Positions 16,176-24,001 of a stretch of DNA of 64,000 bases are shown in pieces. The notes beneath the pieces were generated by a model. The model was not told the origin of the DNA and searched no databases. It saw nothing but the letters and a program-made list of their open reading frames with translations. The DNA comes from a bacterium (lineage in GTDB: Bacteria; Bacillota; Clostridia; Lachnospirales; Lachnospiraceae): NCBI GenBank assembly GCA_029012425.1, contig JAQXMB010000042.1, forward strand, positions 26,908 to 90,907. Reading direction: 5' to 3'. The translations under genes were made by a program, and so were the position numbers. Every line of letters begins with the position of its first letter. Position 1 is the stretch's first letter.

Positions 16176-16496
16176 TTATCTCGTCCACATCCGCTGTTCG
16201 TTAAGACCCATCTGCAGAAGTTCTGCCATCTGTTCGTCATAACGATCAACATTCGGATGATAATAGCGAAGCATATGCTTTAAATGCACTTCTCTGGCAT
16301 CCGTCGGCTCATAGGAAGCAAGTAACTCCTGCACAAGTGTACCGAGTGCATCCGGTTTTATATCAGCCGGAATCTCCCGCTCAAGAATTTTACCGAGCAG
16401 GCCACTCGCATAATAGAACTCATAATTTCCGGTCATCACGGAAGCCTGCAGGCTACATTTGATTACAATGCTTTCTCTGGCTAATTCAACATGCAT
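16176..16496 (-). CDS. Hypothetical protein, 106 residues
   Basis: Started at ATG 16496 because a good promoter (TTGAAA-N18-TATACT) and an AGGGGGT ribosome-like site lie just before it; the longer frame to 16802 runs through spoVAB. The protein is soluble, with an N-terminal beta-like segment (ESIVIKCSLQASVMTGNYEFYYASGLLGKIL) and a helical C-terminus rich in Met, His and Arg. No family recognised. Its location downstream of spoVAB on the same strand could suggest a spore role, but it has its own promoter. Confidence 0.65.
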   Translation of the reverse strand: MHVELARESIVIKCSLQASVMTGNYEFYYASGLLGKILEREIPADIKPDALGTLVQELLASYEPTDAREVHLKHMLRYYHPNVDRYDEQMAELLQMGLNEQRMWTR

Positions 16497-16502
16497 AAGA
16501 AT

Positions 16503-16550
16503 ACCCCCTGTCTTACACCAAGTATAGCACAGGGGGTTTTGTTTTTTCAA
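16503..16550. promoter_or_regulatory. Plus-strand terminator overlapping a minus-strand promoter
   Basis: ACCCCCTGT (16503-16511) pairs with ACAGGGGGT (16529-16537), followed on the plus strand by TTTGTTTTTT: a terminator for plus-strand transcription arriving from the EF-hand-like gene through the antisense gene. On the minus strand the same DNA contains TTGAAA (16550-16545), 18-bp spacer and TATACT (16526-16521), the likely promoter of 16176-16496. Confidence 0.65.
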
Positions 16551-16978
16551 TCCGGTGTCAGGCCATGACAAAAATACCATAGTGCACCGCAAGTTTTTCC
16601 TAATGCCATCAGCGCAACAAACCATGACATTCCAAAGCGTATTTTCGTTCTCATAAACAGGATTGGAAAAATGGAAAGCACCTCTGCAAGTGCCGCAGAT
16701 ACACAGCCAACATACATCCCGCACAAGACTCCCCATGCAATGACAAACCAGCTGCCCGATGGCAGAGGTAACGCAGGGTATTGGGAAAACAGCCCTCCGC
16801 ATATCAATCCGGCGATAATCAGGTACTCATACAGCGACAGAAGCCGCATCGTATGGCTCGTTCCAATCATCCTGGGAAATACACCGATCTTCATTAAAAA
16901 AGCCACAACGCCCCCGGAAATTGCGCTTCCTGATGCAATTCCTATCAGGCACATGCATATCCAGCTCCATACATTCAA
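16547..16978 (-). CDS. spoVAB: Stage V sporulation protein AB (SpoVAB)
   Basis: 143-residue membrane protein with four or five helices. GIASGSAISGGVVAFLMKIGVFPRMIGTS near the N-terminus is the SpoVAB signature. Length is close to Bacillus SpoVAB (141). It overlaps the 3-prime end of spoVAA by 4 bases, so the pair is coupled. Accessory component of the SpoVA DPA channel. Confidence 0.9.
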   Translation of the reverse strand: MNVWSWICMCLIGIASGSAISGGVVAFLMKIGVFPRMIGTSHTMRLLSLYEYLIIAGLICGGLFSQYPALPLPSGSWFVIAWGVLCGMYVGCVSAALAEVLSIFPILFMRTKIRFGMSWFVALMALGKTCGALWYFCHGLTPD

Positions 16979-17319
16979 GACTGCTGCTTCTCCTTTTCTT
17001 TGATCCGTTCAATCGTGTCCTCAACATCCTGCTCATATTTGCTCATTTCCACCTGAAGCGGTGTCGGATCTGTCTCCTTTTTCTTCAAACTGAAATGATT
17101 GAAGAAAATAAGGATTCCAAGCGAAAGCCCAATCGAATACCCAATTTCCAATCCTCCAATACTCTCCGGTGCTTTCCCTAACGATTGCTCATAAATCTGT
17201 GCAAACAGATTCACAATTCCGATATCATTATGAAACGCCATGATAGAAAATCCCGAACCGAAAAAAATTACAATCCCCACAAGTATTGCTTTGATAATTG
17301 TCCAGAGATTTCTATCCAT
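16975..17319 (-). CDS. spoVAA: SpoVAA, short form lacking the N-terminal soluble domain
   Basis: 114 residues matching only the C-terminal half of Bacillus SpoVAA (about 206 residues): membrane helix IIKAILVGIVIFFGSGFSIMAFHND, then IGYSIGLSLGILIFFNHFSLKKK and the tail TDPTPLQVEMSKYEQDVED. The N-terminal about 90 residues of the family are absent, and the only ORF upstream is a 51-residue membrane peptide overlapping this start by 8 bases. Translation is probably coupled to that ORF. Whether the shortened protein works is unknown; the conserved part is intact. Confidence 0.85.
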   Translation of the reverse strand: MDRNLWTIIKAILVGIVIFFGSGFSIMAFHNDIGIVNLFAQIYEQSLGKAPESIGGLEIGYSIGLSLGILIFFNHFSLKKKETDPTPLQVEMSKYEQDVEDTIERIKEKEKQQS

Positions 17320-17467
17320 TGCAGTCAGATTCTTTCATATTTTTGACCAGTTCTACACCATGTTGTCTCTGATAGCTTTGCTGTTTTCCCGTATAGTACT
17401 GGATTCCAAACCAGATGATGAGTACCAGAATGACAGCCAGAATAACCCGATAAATAAATTTTGCCAT
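17312..17467 (-). CDS. Small membrane protein, 51 residues, upstream of and overlapping spoVAA
   Basis: ATG at 17467 with GAGGGAG 8 bases upstream, TAG at 17314-17312. Residues 4-25 (FIYRVILAVILVLIIWFGIQYY) form one clear membrane helix, followed by a basic/polar tail. It overlaps the spoVAA ATG (ATGGATAG). It sits where the missing SpoVAA N-terminal domain would be but does not resemble it in length or composition. Its start codon lies inside the right arm of a 16-bp perfect inverted repeat. Confidence 0.65.
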   Translation of the reverse strand: MAKFIYRVILAVILVLIIWFGIQYYTGKQQSYQRQHGVELVKNMKESDCNG

Positions 17468-17521
17468 ATTCACACTCCCTCGTATTTCATTTCTTTGGAG
17501 TTAGTGTGTGAATATGGCAAA
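17460..17521 (-). repeat. 16-bp perfect inverted repeat over a start codon
   Basis: TTTGCCATATTCACAC (17460-17475) and its exact complement (17506-17521) are separated by 30 bp. On the minus-strand RNA the 3-prime arm holds the ATG of the 51-residue ORF and the loop holds its ribosome site. Confidence 0.8.
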
Positions 17522-17548
17522 TTATTATTCGCTCTATTAATTTCTTTT

Positions 17549-18163
17549 TTATGCTACATTCTTGTTAACAGCTAACATCGCACGGGAGATTGCACTTCCT
17601 ACGATAAAGCAAAGCAGCGCCTCTATCAGGCCGTTTACTCCAACAAAAGCCATTACAAACATGAACGGGTTTGCCGCACCAAGCGCACTCACAAATCCCT
17701 GAATGTAATCTGTCTGATAGAAGAAAATTACGATACAACTCATAAAGAATAATGTATTCAACAGTGGACAGCAAAGATTTGCAATCATAAGACTTACCGC
17801 ATCTTTTGTGCATATCTTTTTCAACAAAGCATAAATCAGTCCTGTCAACCATCCCATCAGCGTACGGGCTACGACACATGTAACAAAAGTTCCAACCGGA
17901 TTAATCTGAAGAAGCATCGCTCCAAATGGACTCATTCCAAAGCACTGCATAAAACTTGTAATACCAAATACAGCACCAAGAATCGCTCCTCCTACAGGAC
18001 CCATAAGAACCGAACCCACAGCAACAGGCACAACGATCAAAGTAATCTCAAGACCGAGTGTGCGAATATATCCAATCGGAGTAAACGCAAGAATAAAAAT
18101 AATGGCTACGAACATCGCCATCTCAACCATTGCCACGGTTCTCTGTCTCCGCTCATTTCTCAT
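17549..18163 (-). CDS. ECF transporter S component
   Basis: 204 residues from ATG 18163 (AAAGGAG upstream; the in-frame ATG at 18241 lies before the etfA terminator and was rejected). About six membrane helices; the N-terminal AMFVAIIFILAFTPIGYI and the glycine-rich PVAVGSVLMGPVGGAILGAVFG are typical of substrate-binding S components of energy-coupling-factor vitamin transporters. Substrate not identifiable by eye; pantothenate-type and related S proteins share this look. No ATPase or T component is nearby, consistent with a shared ECF module elsewhere. Confidence 0.85.
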   Translation of the reverse strand: MRNERRQRTVAMVEMAMFVAIIFILAFTPIGYIRTLGLEITLIVVPVAVGSVLMGPVGGAILGAVFGITSFMQCFGMSPFGAMLLQINPVGTFVTCVVARTLMGWLTGLIYALLKKICTKDAVSLMIANLCCPLLNTLFFMSCIVIFFYQTDYIQGFVSALGAANPFMFVMAFVGVNGLIEALLCFIVGSAISRAMLAVNKNVA

Positions 18164-18192
18164 AAAAAATAACTCCTTTAATCTGCAAAAAT

Positions 18193-18228
18193 TCCCGACA
18201 GACAACAAAAAGCTGCTGCCTGCCGGGA
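18193..18228 (-). terminator. Terminator of the butyrate operon
   Basis: TCCCGGCAGGCAGC pairs with a TTGTCTGTCGGGA-type arm on the minus strand, followed by ATTTTTG. It lies between the etfA stop and the ECF gene start. Confidence 0.85.
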
Positions 18229-18267
18229 TTTTACACCTCAAAAATACTATGTATTTCGAACTGTCAA

Positions 18268-19323
18268 TTATTTAGCGTTTGCTTTGATTGCCTCAGTAAG
18301 TGCAGGAACAATCTTATTCAGATCTCCTACGATACCGTAGTCAGCTACATCAAAGATCGGAGCATCTGCATCCTTATTAATTGCAACAATAAGGTCAGAC
18401 TCTTCCATACCGGCTACATGCTGGATTGCTCCGGAAATACCGATTGCAAAGTAGACATTCGGACGAACAGTCTTTCCGGTCTGTCCTACCTGATAATCAG
18501 GTGCTAACCAACCGTTCTCAACAACTGCACGCGAGCAGCTTACCATTCCGCCCAATGCATCTGCTAAATCCTGAAGCATCTTGAAGTTCTCAGCACTTCC
18601 AACTCCACGACCACCGGATACAAGGATCTTTGCATCCATGATGTTCTCAACCTGACCAACCGCCTTAACAACTTCCGTGATTTCTACATATCTGTTGTTC
18701 GGAGTAAATCCGGGATTGTACTCAATAACATTTGCCTTTGCACCTGCAATTGGATCAATCTTCTGCATAACACCGGGACGAACAGTTGCCATCTGAGGTC
18801 TGTTATCCGGGCAAGCGATGGTAGCAATCGTGTTTCCGCCAAATGCAGGACGGGTCATAAGTAACTGATTGTGCTTCTGCTCGTCTTCTTTTCCGGGAGC
18901 AGCTACTAACGGGAAGTCACCGATCTCAAGAACTGTACAGTCTGCTGTCAAACCGGTTGCAACTCTTGCAGATACAGTAGGTCCAAGATCACGACCAATA
19001 GCGGTTGCACCAACCAGCATAATCTCCGGCTTGTACTCATTGATTACGGAAGCAAGTGCGTGAGCGTAAGGCTCGGTTCTGTATGTCTCTAACTCGGGAT
19101 CATCTACAACGATTACCTTGTCTGCGCCGTACTCAGCGAGCTTATCACACAAGTTCTTTACATTAGATCCCAAAAGTACTGCTGTAACATCTGTTCCTAA
19201 ATCTGCAGCCAGCTCCTTAGCTTTTCCAAGCAGCTCGAAAGCAATGGAACTAATCTCATTGTCTACCTGCTGTGCGTAGATATATACGCCCTTATATTCT
19301 TCTAAACCCATTTTTTTCACCAC
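18268..19323 (-). CDS. etfA: Electron-transfer flavoprotein subunit alpha
   Basis: 351 residues. The C-terminal FAD domain is clear: SGGRGVGSAENFKML, VSCSRAVVENGWLAPDYQVGQTGKTVRPNVY, AIGISGAIQHVAGM and AINKDADAPIFDVADYGIVGD. With EtfB it forms the flavin heterodimer that, with butyryl-CoA dehydrogenase, couples NADH oxidation to crotonyl-CoA and ferredoxin reduction by electron bifurcation. It starts 14 bp after etfB stops and is the last gene before the operon terminator. Confidence 0.96.
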   Translation of the reverse strand: MVKKMGLEEYKGVYIYAQQVDNEISSIAFELLGKAKELAADLGTDVTAVLLGSNVKNLCDKLAEYGADKVIVVDDPELETYRTEPYAHALASVINEYKPEIMLVGATAIGRDLGPTVSARVATGLTADCTVLEIGDFPLVAAPGKEDEQKHNQLLMTRPAFGGNTIATIACPDNRPQMATVRPGVMQKIDPIAGAKANVIEYNPGFTPNNRYVEITEVVKAVGQVENIMDAKILVSGGRGVGSAENFKMLQDLADALGGMVSCSRAVVENGWLAPDYQVGQTGKTVRPNVYFAIGISGAIQHVAGMEESDLIVAINKDADAPIFDVADYGIVGDLNKIVPALTEAIKANAK

Positions 19324-19337
19324 TTTTCTTTATAATA

Positions 19338-20120
19338 TTAGATAATGTGTTTCTCGGTTAACTTGCTCATGATGTAGTTTACTGACTCGGTAGGATCTAA
19401 AGCAACCTTCTCGCCTGCACCCTTGCGAACCTTGTCAGAAGCCTTCGCAATCTTGGTGGGAGATCCTTTAAGTCCTAAGTTTGAATCATCAACATCCTTT
19501 AAGTCTGCTCTGCCCCATACGGTTACTTCTTTGTCATATGCATCGAAAATTCCGCCGGGTGTCATATATCTGGGAACATTAAGCTCTGATAATGCTGTGA
19601 TTAAGCAGGGCATCTGAGCCTTAACCATATGATATCTGTCTTCATACTGACGCTTAACAACTACGCTGTCACCCTCGACCTTGATATCTGCTGCATATGA
19701 GATAACAGGTAACTGAAGATGCTCTGCAATCTGCGGTCCTACCTGAGCGGTATCACCGTCGATTGCCTGACGACCGGTAATGATTAAATCATAATCGATA
19801 TTTCTGAGTGCGCCTGCGATTGTTGTTGATGTCGCCCATGTATCAGCTCCACCAAGTACACGATCGGTAACAAGAATTGCATTGTCTGCGCCCATAGCCA
19901 TTGCCTCACGAAGTACATCGTCAGCCTTGGGAAGACCCATAGTAAGTACAGTTACTTCTGCGCCGGTCTGCTCTTTAATTCTTAATGCTGCCTCTAATCC
20001 GGCTTTGTCATCCGGATTCATGATTGCAAGCATAGCTGCTCTATCAAGTGTTCCATCAGGGTTAAACTTAACGCCGCCCTTGGTATCAGGAACCTGTTTA
20101 ATACATACTACGATTTTCAT
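19338..20120 (-). CDS. etfB: Electron-transfer flavoprotein subunit beta
   Basis: 260 residues. KIVVCIKQVPDT at the N-terminus, MNPDDKAGLEAALRIKEQ, the domain III region DLIITGRQAIDGDTAQVGPQIAEHL and the VKRQYEDRYHMVKAQMPCLITAL stretch are typical of EtfB; in bifurcating enzymes this subunit carries the flavin that reacts with NADH. AAAGGAG upstream. It lies 41 bp after bcd with no structure between, so co-translation levels with bcd and etfA should be similar. Confidence 0.96.
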   Translation of the reverse strand: MKIVVCIKQVPDTKGGVKFNPDGTLDRAAMLAIMNPDDKAGLEAALRIKEQTGAEVTVLTMGLPKADDVLREAMAMGADNAILVTDRVLGGADTWATSTTIAGALRNIDYDLIITGRQAIDGDTAQVGPQIAEHLQLPVISYAADIKVEGDSVVVKRQYEDRYHMVKAQMPCLITALSELNVPRYMTPGGIFDAYDKEVTVWGRADLKDVDDSNLGLKGSPTKIAKASDKVRKGAGEKVALDPTESVNYIMSKLTEKHII

Positions 20121-20161
20121 GTATTTTTTCTCCTTTTATTATTTATTATGGCGGATTACGA

Positions 20162-21316
20162 CTATTTAAGAAGTGCACCAGAGATAACCATACGCTGAAC
20201 TTCTGATGTTCCCTCATAGATCTCAGTGATCTTAGCATCACGCATCATTCGTTCTACATCGTACTCTCTGATATATCCGTATCCTCCAAAGAGCTGTACA
20301 CACTCGGTTGTAACAGCCATTGCAGTCTCAGCAGCAAACAACTTAGCCTTTGCAGCTTCTACTGAATAAACCTTCTGGGTTGCCTTAGCCATAGCAGCCT
20401 TGTAAACCAAAAGCTGGGCAGCTTCAACTCTTGCAGCCATATCTGCAAGCTTAAACTGTGTATTCTGCTGTGCAGCGATTGCACGACCAAACTGCTTTCT
20501 CTCCTTGGTATATTCAATGGTGCGCTCTAATGCGCCCTCAGCGATACCAAGTGCCTGAGCAGCGATACCGATACGACCACCATCCAGAGTATGCATTGCA
20601 ATCGGGAATCCCTTTCCTTCGGGTCCAAGCAAAGCATCCTTAGGGATTCTGCAATCTTCGAAAATTAACTCGTAGGTTGAAGATCCACGGATACCCATCT
20701 TCTTCTCCTTGGTTCCGAATGAGAATCCGGGAGCGCCCTTCTCAACGATGAATGCAGAGAAGTTTTTCTTCTTTCTTCCGCGCTTGTCCACAGTAATACT
20801 TGTGATAGCGATTACGATATAAACATCTGCAACCTTACCGTTGGTGATGAAGCACTTAGAGCCGTTAAGAACCCACTCATCTCCATCCAATACAGCCTTC
20901 GTCTGTGCTCCCTGCGCATCAGTACCTGCACCGGGCTCGGTAAGTGCGAAAGCTCCAAGTAACTCACCTTTTGCAAGGGGAGCAACATATTTCTGCTTCT
21001 GCTCTTCCGTACCATAGGTCATAATCGGATCGATGCAAAGTGAGGTATGTGCAGAAACGATAACACCAGTCGTACCACAAACCTTTGATAACTCCTCTAC
21101 GCACATTACATATGTAAGGGGATCACATCCCTGTCCGCCGTACTCCTTCGGTACAGGAATTCCTAAAAATCCATATTTAGCCATCTTTGCAACAGTCTCA
21201 GCGGGGAAAGCTTCTGTCTCGTCAGTCTCCTGCGCAAGGGGCTTTACTTCTGTCTCGGCAAACTCTCTGAATAAAGAGCGGGCCATTTCATGCTTTTTAT
21301 CTAAAGAAAAGTCCAT
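20162..21316 (-). CDS. bcd: Butyryl-CoA dehydrogenase
   Basis: 384 residues, complete acyl-CoA dehydrogenase: [12 protein letters not shown] and KCFITNG in the FAD/substrate region, and the catalytic glutamate in [21 protein letters not shown] at the C-terminus. It reduces crotonyl-CoA to butyryl-CoA with EtfAB. Its position before etfB-etfA supports the butyryl-CoA role over a fatty-acid oxidation role. A 179-bp spacer with strong hairpins separates it from hbd upstream. Confidence 0.96.
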   Translation of the reverse strand: MDFSLDKKHEMARSLFREFAETEVKPLAQETDETEAFPAETVAKMAKYGFLGIPVPKEYGGQGCDPLTYVMCVEELSKVCGTTGVIVSAHTSLCIDPIMTYGTEEQKQKYVAPLAKGELLGAFALTEPGAGTDAQGAQTKAVLDGDEWVLNGSKCFITNGKVADVYIVIAITSITVDKRGRKKKNFSAFIVEKGAPGFSFGTKEKKMGIRGSSTYELIFEDCRIPKDALLGPEGKGFPIAMHTLDGGRIGIAAQALGIAEGALERTIEYTKERKQFGRAIAAQQNTQFKLADMAARVEAAQLLVYKAAMAKATQKVYSVEAAKAKLFAAETAMAVTTECVQLFGGYGYIREYDVERMMRDAKITEIYEGTSEVQRMVISGALLK

Positions 21317-21369
21317 GATTTACACTCCTTTTTTGATTATTAATTGAATAAATAAAATAGCTATTCAGG

Positions 21370-21493
21370 CATTATCTCGATTACGCTAAAGCTCCATCTC
21401 GATAATGATTCACACCAAAGAAATCGCCACACATGTATTCATTCATACAGGTATGCTTCCTACATGATGTGCCGATTGCTCTGGCTTTGAATC
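21370..21493 (-). other. Structured intercistronic element between hbd and bcd
   Basis: Starts right after the hbd stop. Nested stems: GATTC+CAAAG (21407-21420) with CTTTGAATC (21485-21493); AATCG (21422-21426) with CGATT (21473-21477); CACA-CATGT (21428-21436) with ACATG-A-TGTG; an apical CATAC/GTATG. A second hairpin joins CATTATC (21370-21376) with GATAATG (21401-21407). No U-tract follows on the minus strand. Confidence 0.6.
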
Positions 21494-21495
21494 GT

Positions 21496-22368
21496 TTAGA
21501 TAGCATCAACGGGTGTCTTCGTACGATCTGCGTTGTAAACATAGAATCCTTTTCCGCTCTTAGCACCCAGATTTCCACCGCGAACCATCTTACGAATTAA
21601 CGGACATGCGCGATACTTGCTGTCTCCGGTCTCATTGTAAAGTACATCCATGATTGCAAGGCAGATATCCAAACCAATGAAATCTCCTAACTCAAGGGGG
21701 CCCATGGGATGGTTTGCGCCAAGCTTCATAGCTGCATCGATACCTGCGATGTCAGATACACCTTCCATCTTAATGAAAGCTGCCTCATTAATCATCGGAA
21801 TAAGGATACGGTTAACTACGAATCCTGCTGCCTCGTTAACCTGAACTGCAGTCTTTCCGATTTCAGCAGAGATCTTCTTGATTGCGTCAACGGTCTCTAC
21901 GGGTGTATTTACACCGGCGATAACCTCAACCAGCTTCATGCGATCAGCAGGGTTGAAGAAATGCATTCCGATCATCGGACGGGTAAGTCCGTTTCCAATC
22001 TCAGTGATTGAAAGGCTTGATGTATTAGAAGCGAAGATACACTCCGGCTTTGCAATCTTGTCAAGCTCTGCAAAAGTTGTCTTCTTAACTTCCATATTCT
22101 CAAAAGCTGCCTCAACGATCAAATCGCAGTCTGCACAAAGGTCTTCCTTTAAGCCGGGAGTAATCTTTGCAAGAATTGCATCTACAGCTTCCTGAGTCAT
22201 TTTTCCTTTTTCAACAAGTCTTGCATATCCTTTTGCAATCTTGTCTTTTCCGCCCTGTGCCCACTCCTGCTTGATATCACACAGTGCAACTTCATAGCCG
22301 TCAACCATAGCAAATGCCTTAGCAATGCCCTGTCCCATAGTTCCGGCACCAATTACGCCTACCTTCAT
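21496..22368 (-). CDS. hbd: 3-hydroxybutyryl-CoA dehydrogenase
   Basis: 290 residues. NAD-binding motif VGVIGAGTMGQGIAKAF (residues 3-19), the family motif GMHFFNPADRMKLVEVI and C-terminal NHPMGPLELGDFIGLD. It reduces acetoacetyl-CoA to 3-hydroxybutyryl-CoA. AGGAGG precedes the ATG. Length is normal. In-operon position after thl is as in other butyrate clusters, but crt, usually close by, is absent from this cluster. Confidence 0.96.
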   Translation of the reverse strand: MKVGVIGAGTMGQGIAKAFAMVDGYEVALCDIKQEWAQGGKDKIAKGYARLVEKGKMTQEAVDAILAKITPGLKEDLCADCDLIVEAAFENMEVKKTTFAELDKIAKPECIFASNTSSLSITEIGNGLTRPMIGMHFFNPADRMKLVEVIAGVNTPVETVDAIKKISAEIGKTAVQVNEAAGFVVNRILIPMINEAAFIKMEGVSDIAGIDAAMKLGANHPMGPLELGDFIGLDICLAIMDVLYNETGDSKYRACPLIRKMVRGGNLGAKSGKGFYVYNADRTKTPVDAI

Positions 22369-22408
22369 TTGATAGATCCTCCTTATTATATGTATATATT
22401 TTAGTTTT

Positions 22409-22572
22409 GTAAGAATCCACGGATTGCATTATGCTTCGCATTTCCGCAATCCTATGGACACTCGTAATCCGCCTTATCAGGCTACTTACTCGTGTCCATG
22501 AATGTTTCTAATGTTCAGATAACAACGCGAATAAATTCTCGTGTTATCTGCTCATTGAAACCGGATTCTTAC
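22409..22572 (-). other. Multi-hairpin junction between thl and hbd
   Basis: A perfect 10-bp closing stem (GTAAGAATCC 22409-22418 with GGATTCTTAC 22563-22572, which includes the thl stop codon) encloses three hairpins: GGATTGC/GCAATCC with inner ATGC-TTC-GCAT (22421-22452); ATGGACAC/GTGTCCAT with inner GTAA/TTAC and GCCT-TATC-AGGC (22454-22499); and GTTTC, AATG, CAGATAAC, ACG, GAA tiers pairing with their complements (22504-22561). No U-tract follows, so it is not an ordinary terminator. Confidence 0.7.
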
Positions 22573-23762
22573 TGCTCATACTTCTCAACGATTGTAGAGC
22601 ATCCCATTCCACCACCGATACACAGTGTAGCAAGACCCTTCTTAGCCTCAGGTCTCTTCTGCATCTCGTGTAACAATGTAACAAGGATACGACAACCGGA
22701 TGCACCAACCGGATGTCCGAGTGCGATAGCACCACCGTTAACATTTACCTTGCTCATATCGAAGTTCAGATCTCTTGCAACTGCGATAGACTGTGCAGCG
22801 AATGCCTCGTTTGCCTCAACAAGGTCCATATCCTCAATGGTAAGACCGGTCTTAGCAAATACCTTTCTGGTAGATGCAACAGGACCAACACCCATAATCT
22901 CGGGCTCAACTCCGCCAAGAGCTCCGCCTACCCATGTAGCCATAGGAGTGATTCCCAATTCTTTTGCCTTCTCTTCGCTCATAACAACAACTGCTGCAGC
23001 ACCGTCGTTGATTCCTGAAGCGTTACCAGCGGTAACAAGTCCACCCTGCTTTCCTGAGCAGCACTTCAAGTTGCCAAGGCTCTCAGCGGTTGTTCCGGGA
23101 CGAGGTCCCTCATCCTTAACAAAGTCAACGATTTCTTTCTTAACCTTAACAGGTACGGGAACGATCTCATCATCAAACTTGCCGGCTGCGATAGCTGCTT
23201 CGCACTTCTGCTGGCTGTTTGCAGAGAACTCATCTAACTCCTCACGGGTAATGCCATATTTATCACAAACATTCTCAGCAGTAATCATCATGTGATACTG
23301 GTTAAAGGCGTCTGTCAATGCATCGTTAACCATTGTATCAATGATTGTAGCATTGTTCATACGATATCCAAAACGAGCCTTTGTCATAGCGTAAGGAGCC
23401 ATTGACATATTCTCCATACCACCTGCTACAACGATATCAGACTGGCCTGCAAGAATCTGAGCAGCTGCCTCATTTACACACTTCAGACCAGAGCCGCATA
23501 CAACATTCAAGGTAACTGCGGGAACCTCAATCGGTAAACCGGCCTTGATAGAAGCCTGACGAGCTACATTCTGTCCCTGAGCTGCCTGAATTACACATCC
23601 CATTAATACTTCGTCAACCTGCTCAGGCTTAACACCTGCTCTCTTGATTGCCTCTTTGATTACGATTGCACCTAACTCTGCTGCAGGGGTGTTGCTTAAT
23701 GCACCACCCATTTTGCCGATTGCAGTACGGCAAGCTGATGCGATTACTACTTTGTTTGCCAT
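22569..23762 (-). CDS. thl: Acetyl-CoA acetyltransferase (thiolase)
   Basis: 397 residues with the thiolase catalytic set: nucleophile cysteine in [15 protein letters not shown] near residue 88, histidine in [14 protein letters not shown], and second cysteine in CIGGGMGCS. It condenses two acetyl-CoA to acetoacetyl-CoA, the first step of the butyrate route. First gene of the operon, with its own promoter and a Rex-like box in the leader. AAAGGAG precedes the ATG. Confidence 0.96.
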   Translation of the reverse strand: MANKVVIASACRTAIGKMGGALSNTPAAELGAIVIKEAIKRAGVKPEQVDEVLMGCVIQAAQGQNVARQASIKAGLPIEVPAVTLNVVCGSGLKCVNEAAAQILAGQSDIVVAGGMENMSMAPYAMTKARFGYRMNNATIIDTMVNDALTDAFNQYHMMITAENVCDKYGITREELDEFSANSQQKCEAAIAAGKFDDEIVPVPVKVKKEIVDFVKDEGPRPGTTAESLGNLKCCSGKQGGLVTAGNASGINDGAAAVVVMSEEKAKELGITPMATWVGGALGGVEPEIMGVGPVASTRKVFAKTGLTIEDMDLVEANEAFAAQSIAVARDLNFDMSKVNVNGGAIALGHPVGASGCRILVTLLHEMQKRPEAKKGLATLCIGGGMGCSTIVEKYEQ

Positions 23763-23789
23763 TTTTTCGTTCTCCTTTTCTTAATTATG

Positions 23790-23807
23790 CTGTTAATTTT
23801 TTAACAA
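23790..23807 (-). promoter_or_regulatory. Rex-like operator in the thl leader
   Basis: On the minus strand TTGTTAA-AAAA-TTAACAG, 13 of 14 fixed positions of the Rex consensus. It lies downstream of the promoter, between the likely start of transcription and the ribosome site, suited to a roadblock. Confidence 0.75.
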
Positions 23808-23850
23808 TCTTTCAGAAAAAATAAATGCTCTTTCGAGCTTCTGTAGGTAG

Positions 23851-23879
23851 ATTGTACCATGAACCTGTGTCCTTTGCAA
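23851..23879 (-). promoter_or_regulatory. Promoter of the butyrate operon
   Basis: On the minus strand TTGCAA (23879-23874), 17-bp spacer, TACAAT (23856-23851). Confidence 0.75.
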
Positions 23880-23946
23880 CTGAAATCTGGAAAGATTTCA
23901 TAAAAAAGAGCTATATTTTGTCAAATCATACAAACTGTCAATCACA

Positions 23947-23975
23947 TTGTCATTTATGGGTATCTGTGCTACAAT
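23947..23975 (+). promoter_or_regulatory. Promoter of the degenerate HD-GYP gene
   Basis: TTGTCA (23947-23952), 17-bp spacer, TACAAT (23970-23975), 26 bp before the start codon. Confidence 0.75.
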
Positions 23976-24001
23976 TCTATCATTGAGGGGGAACTGAAAC
24001 T

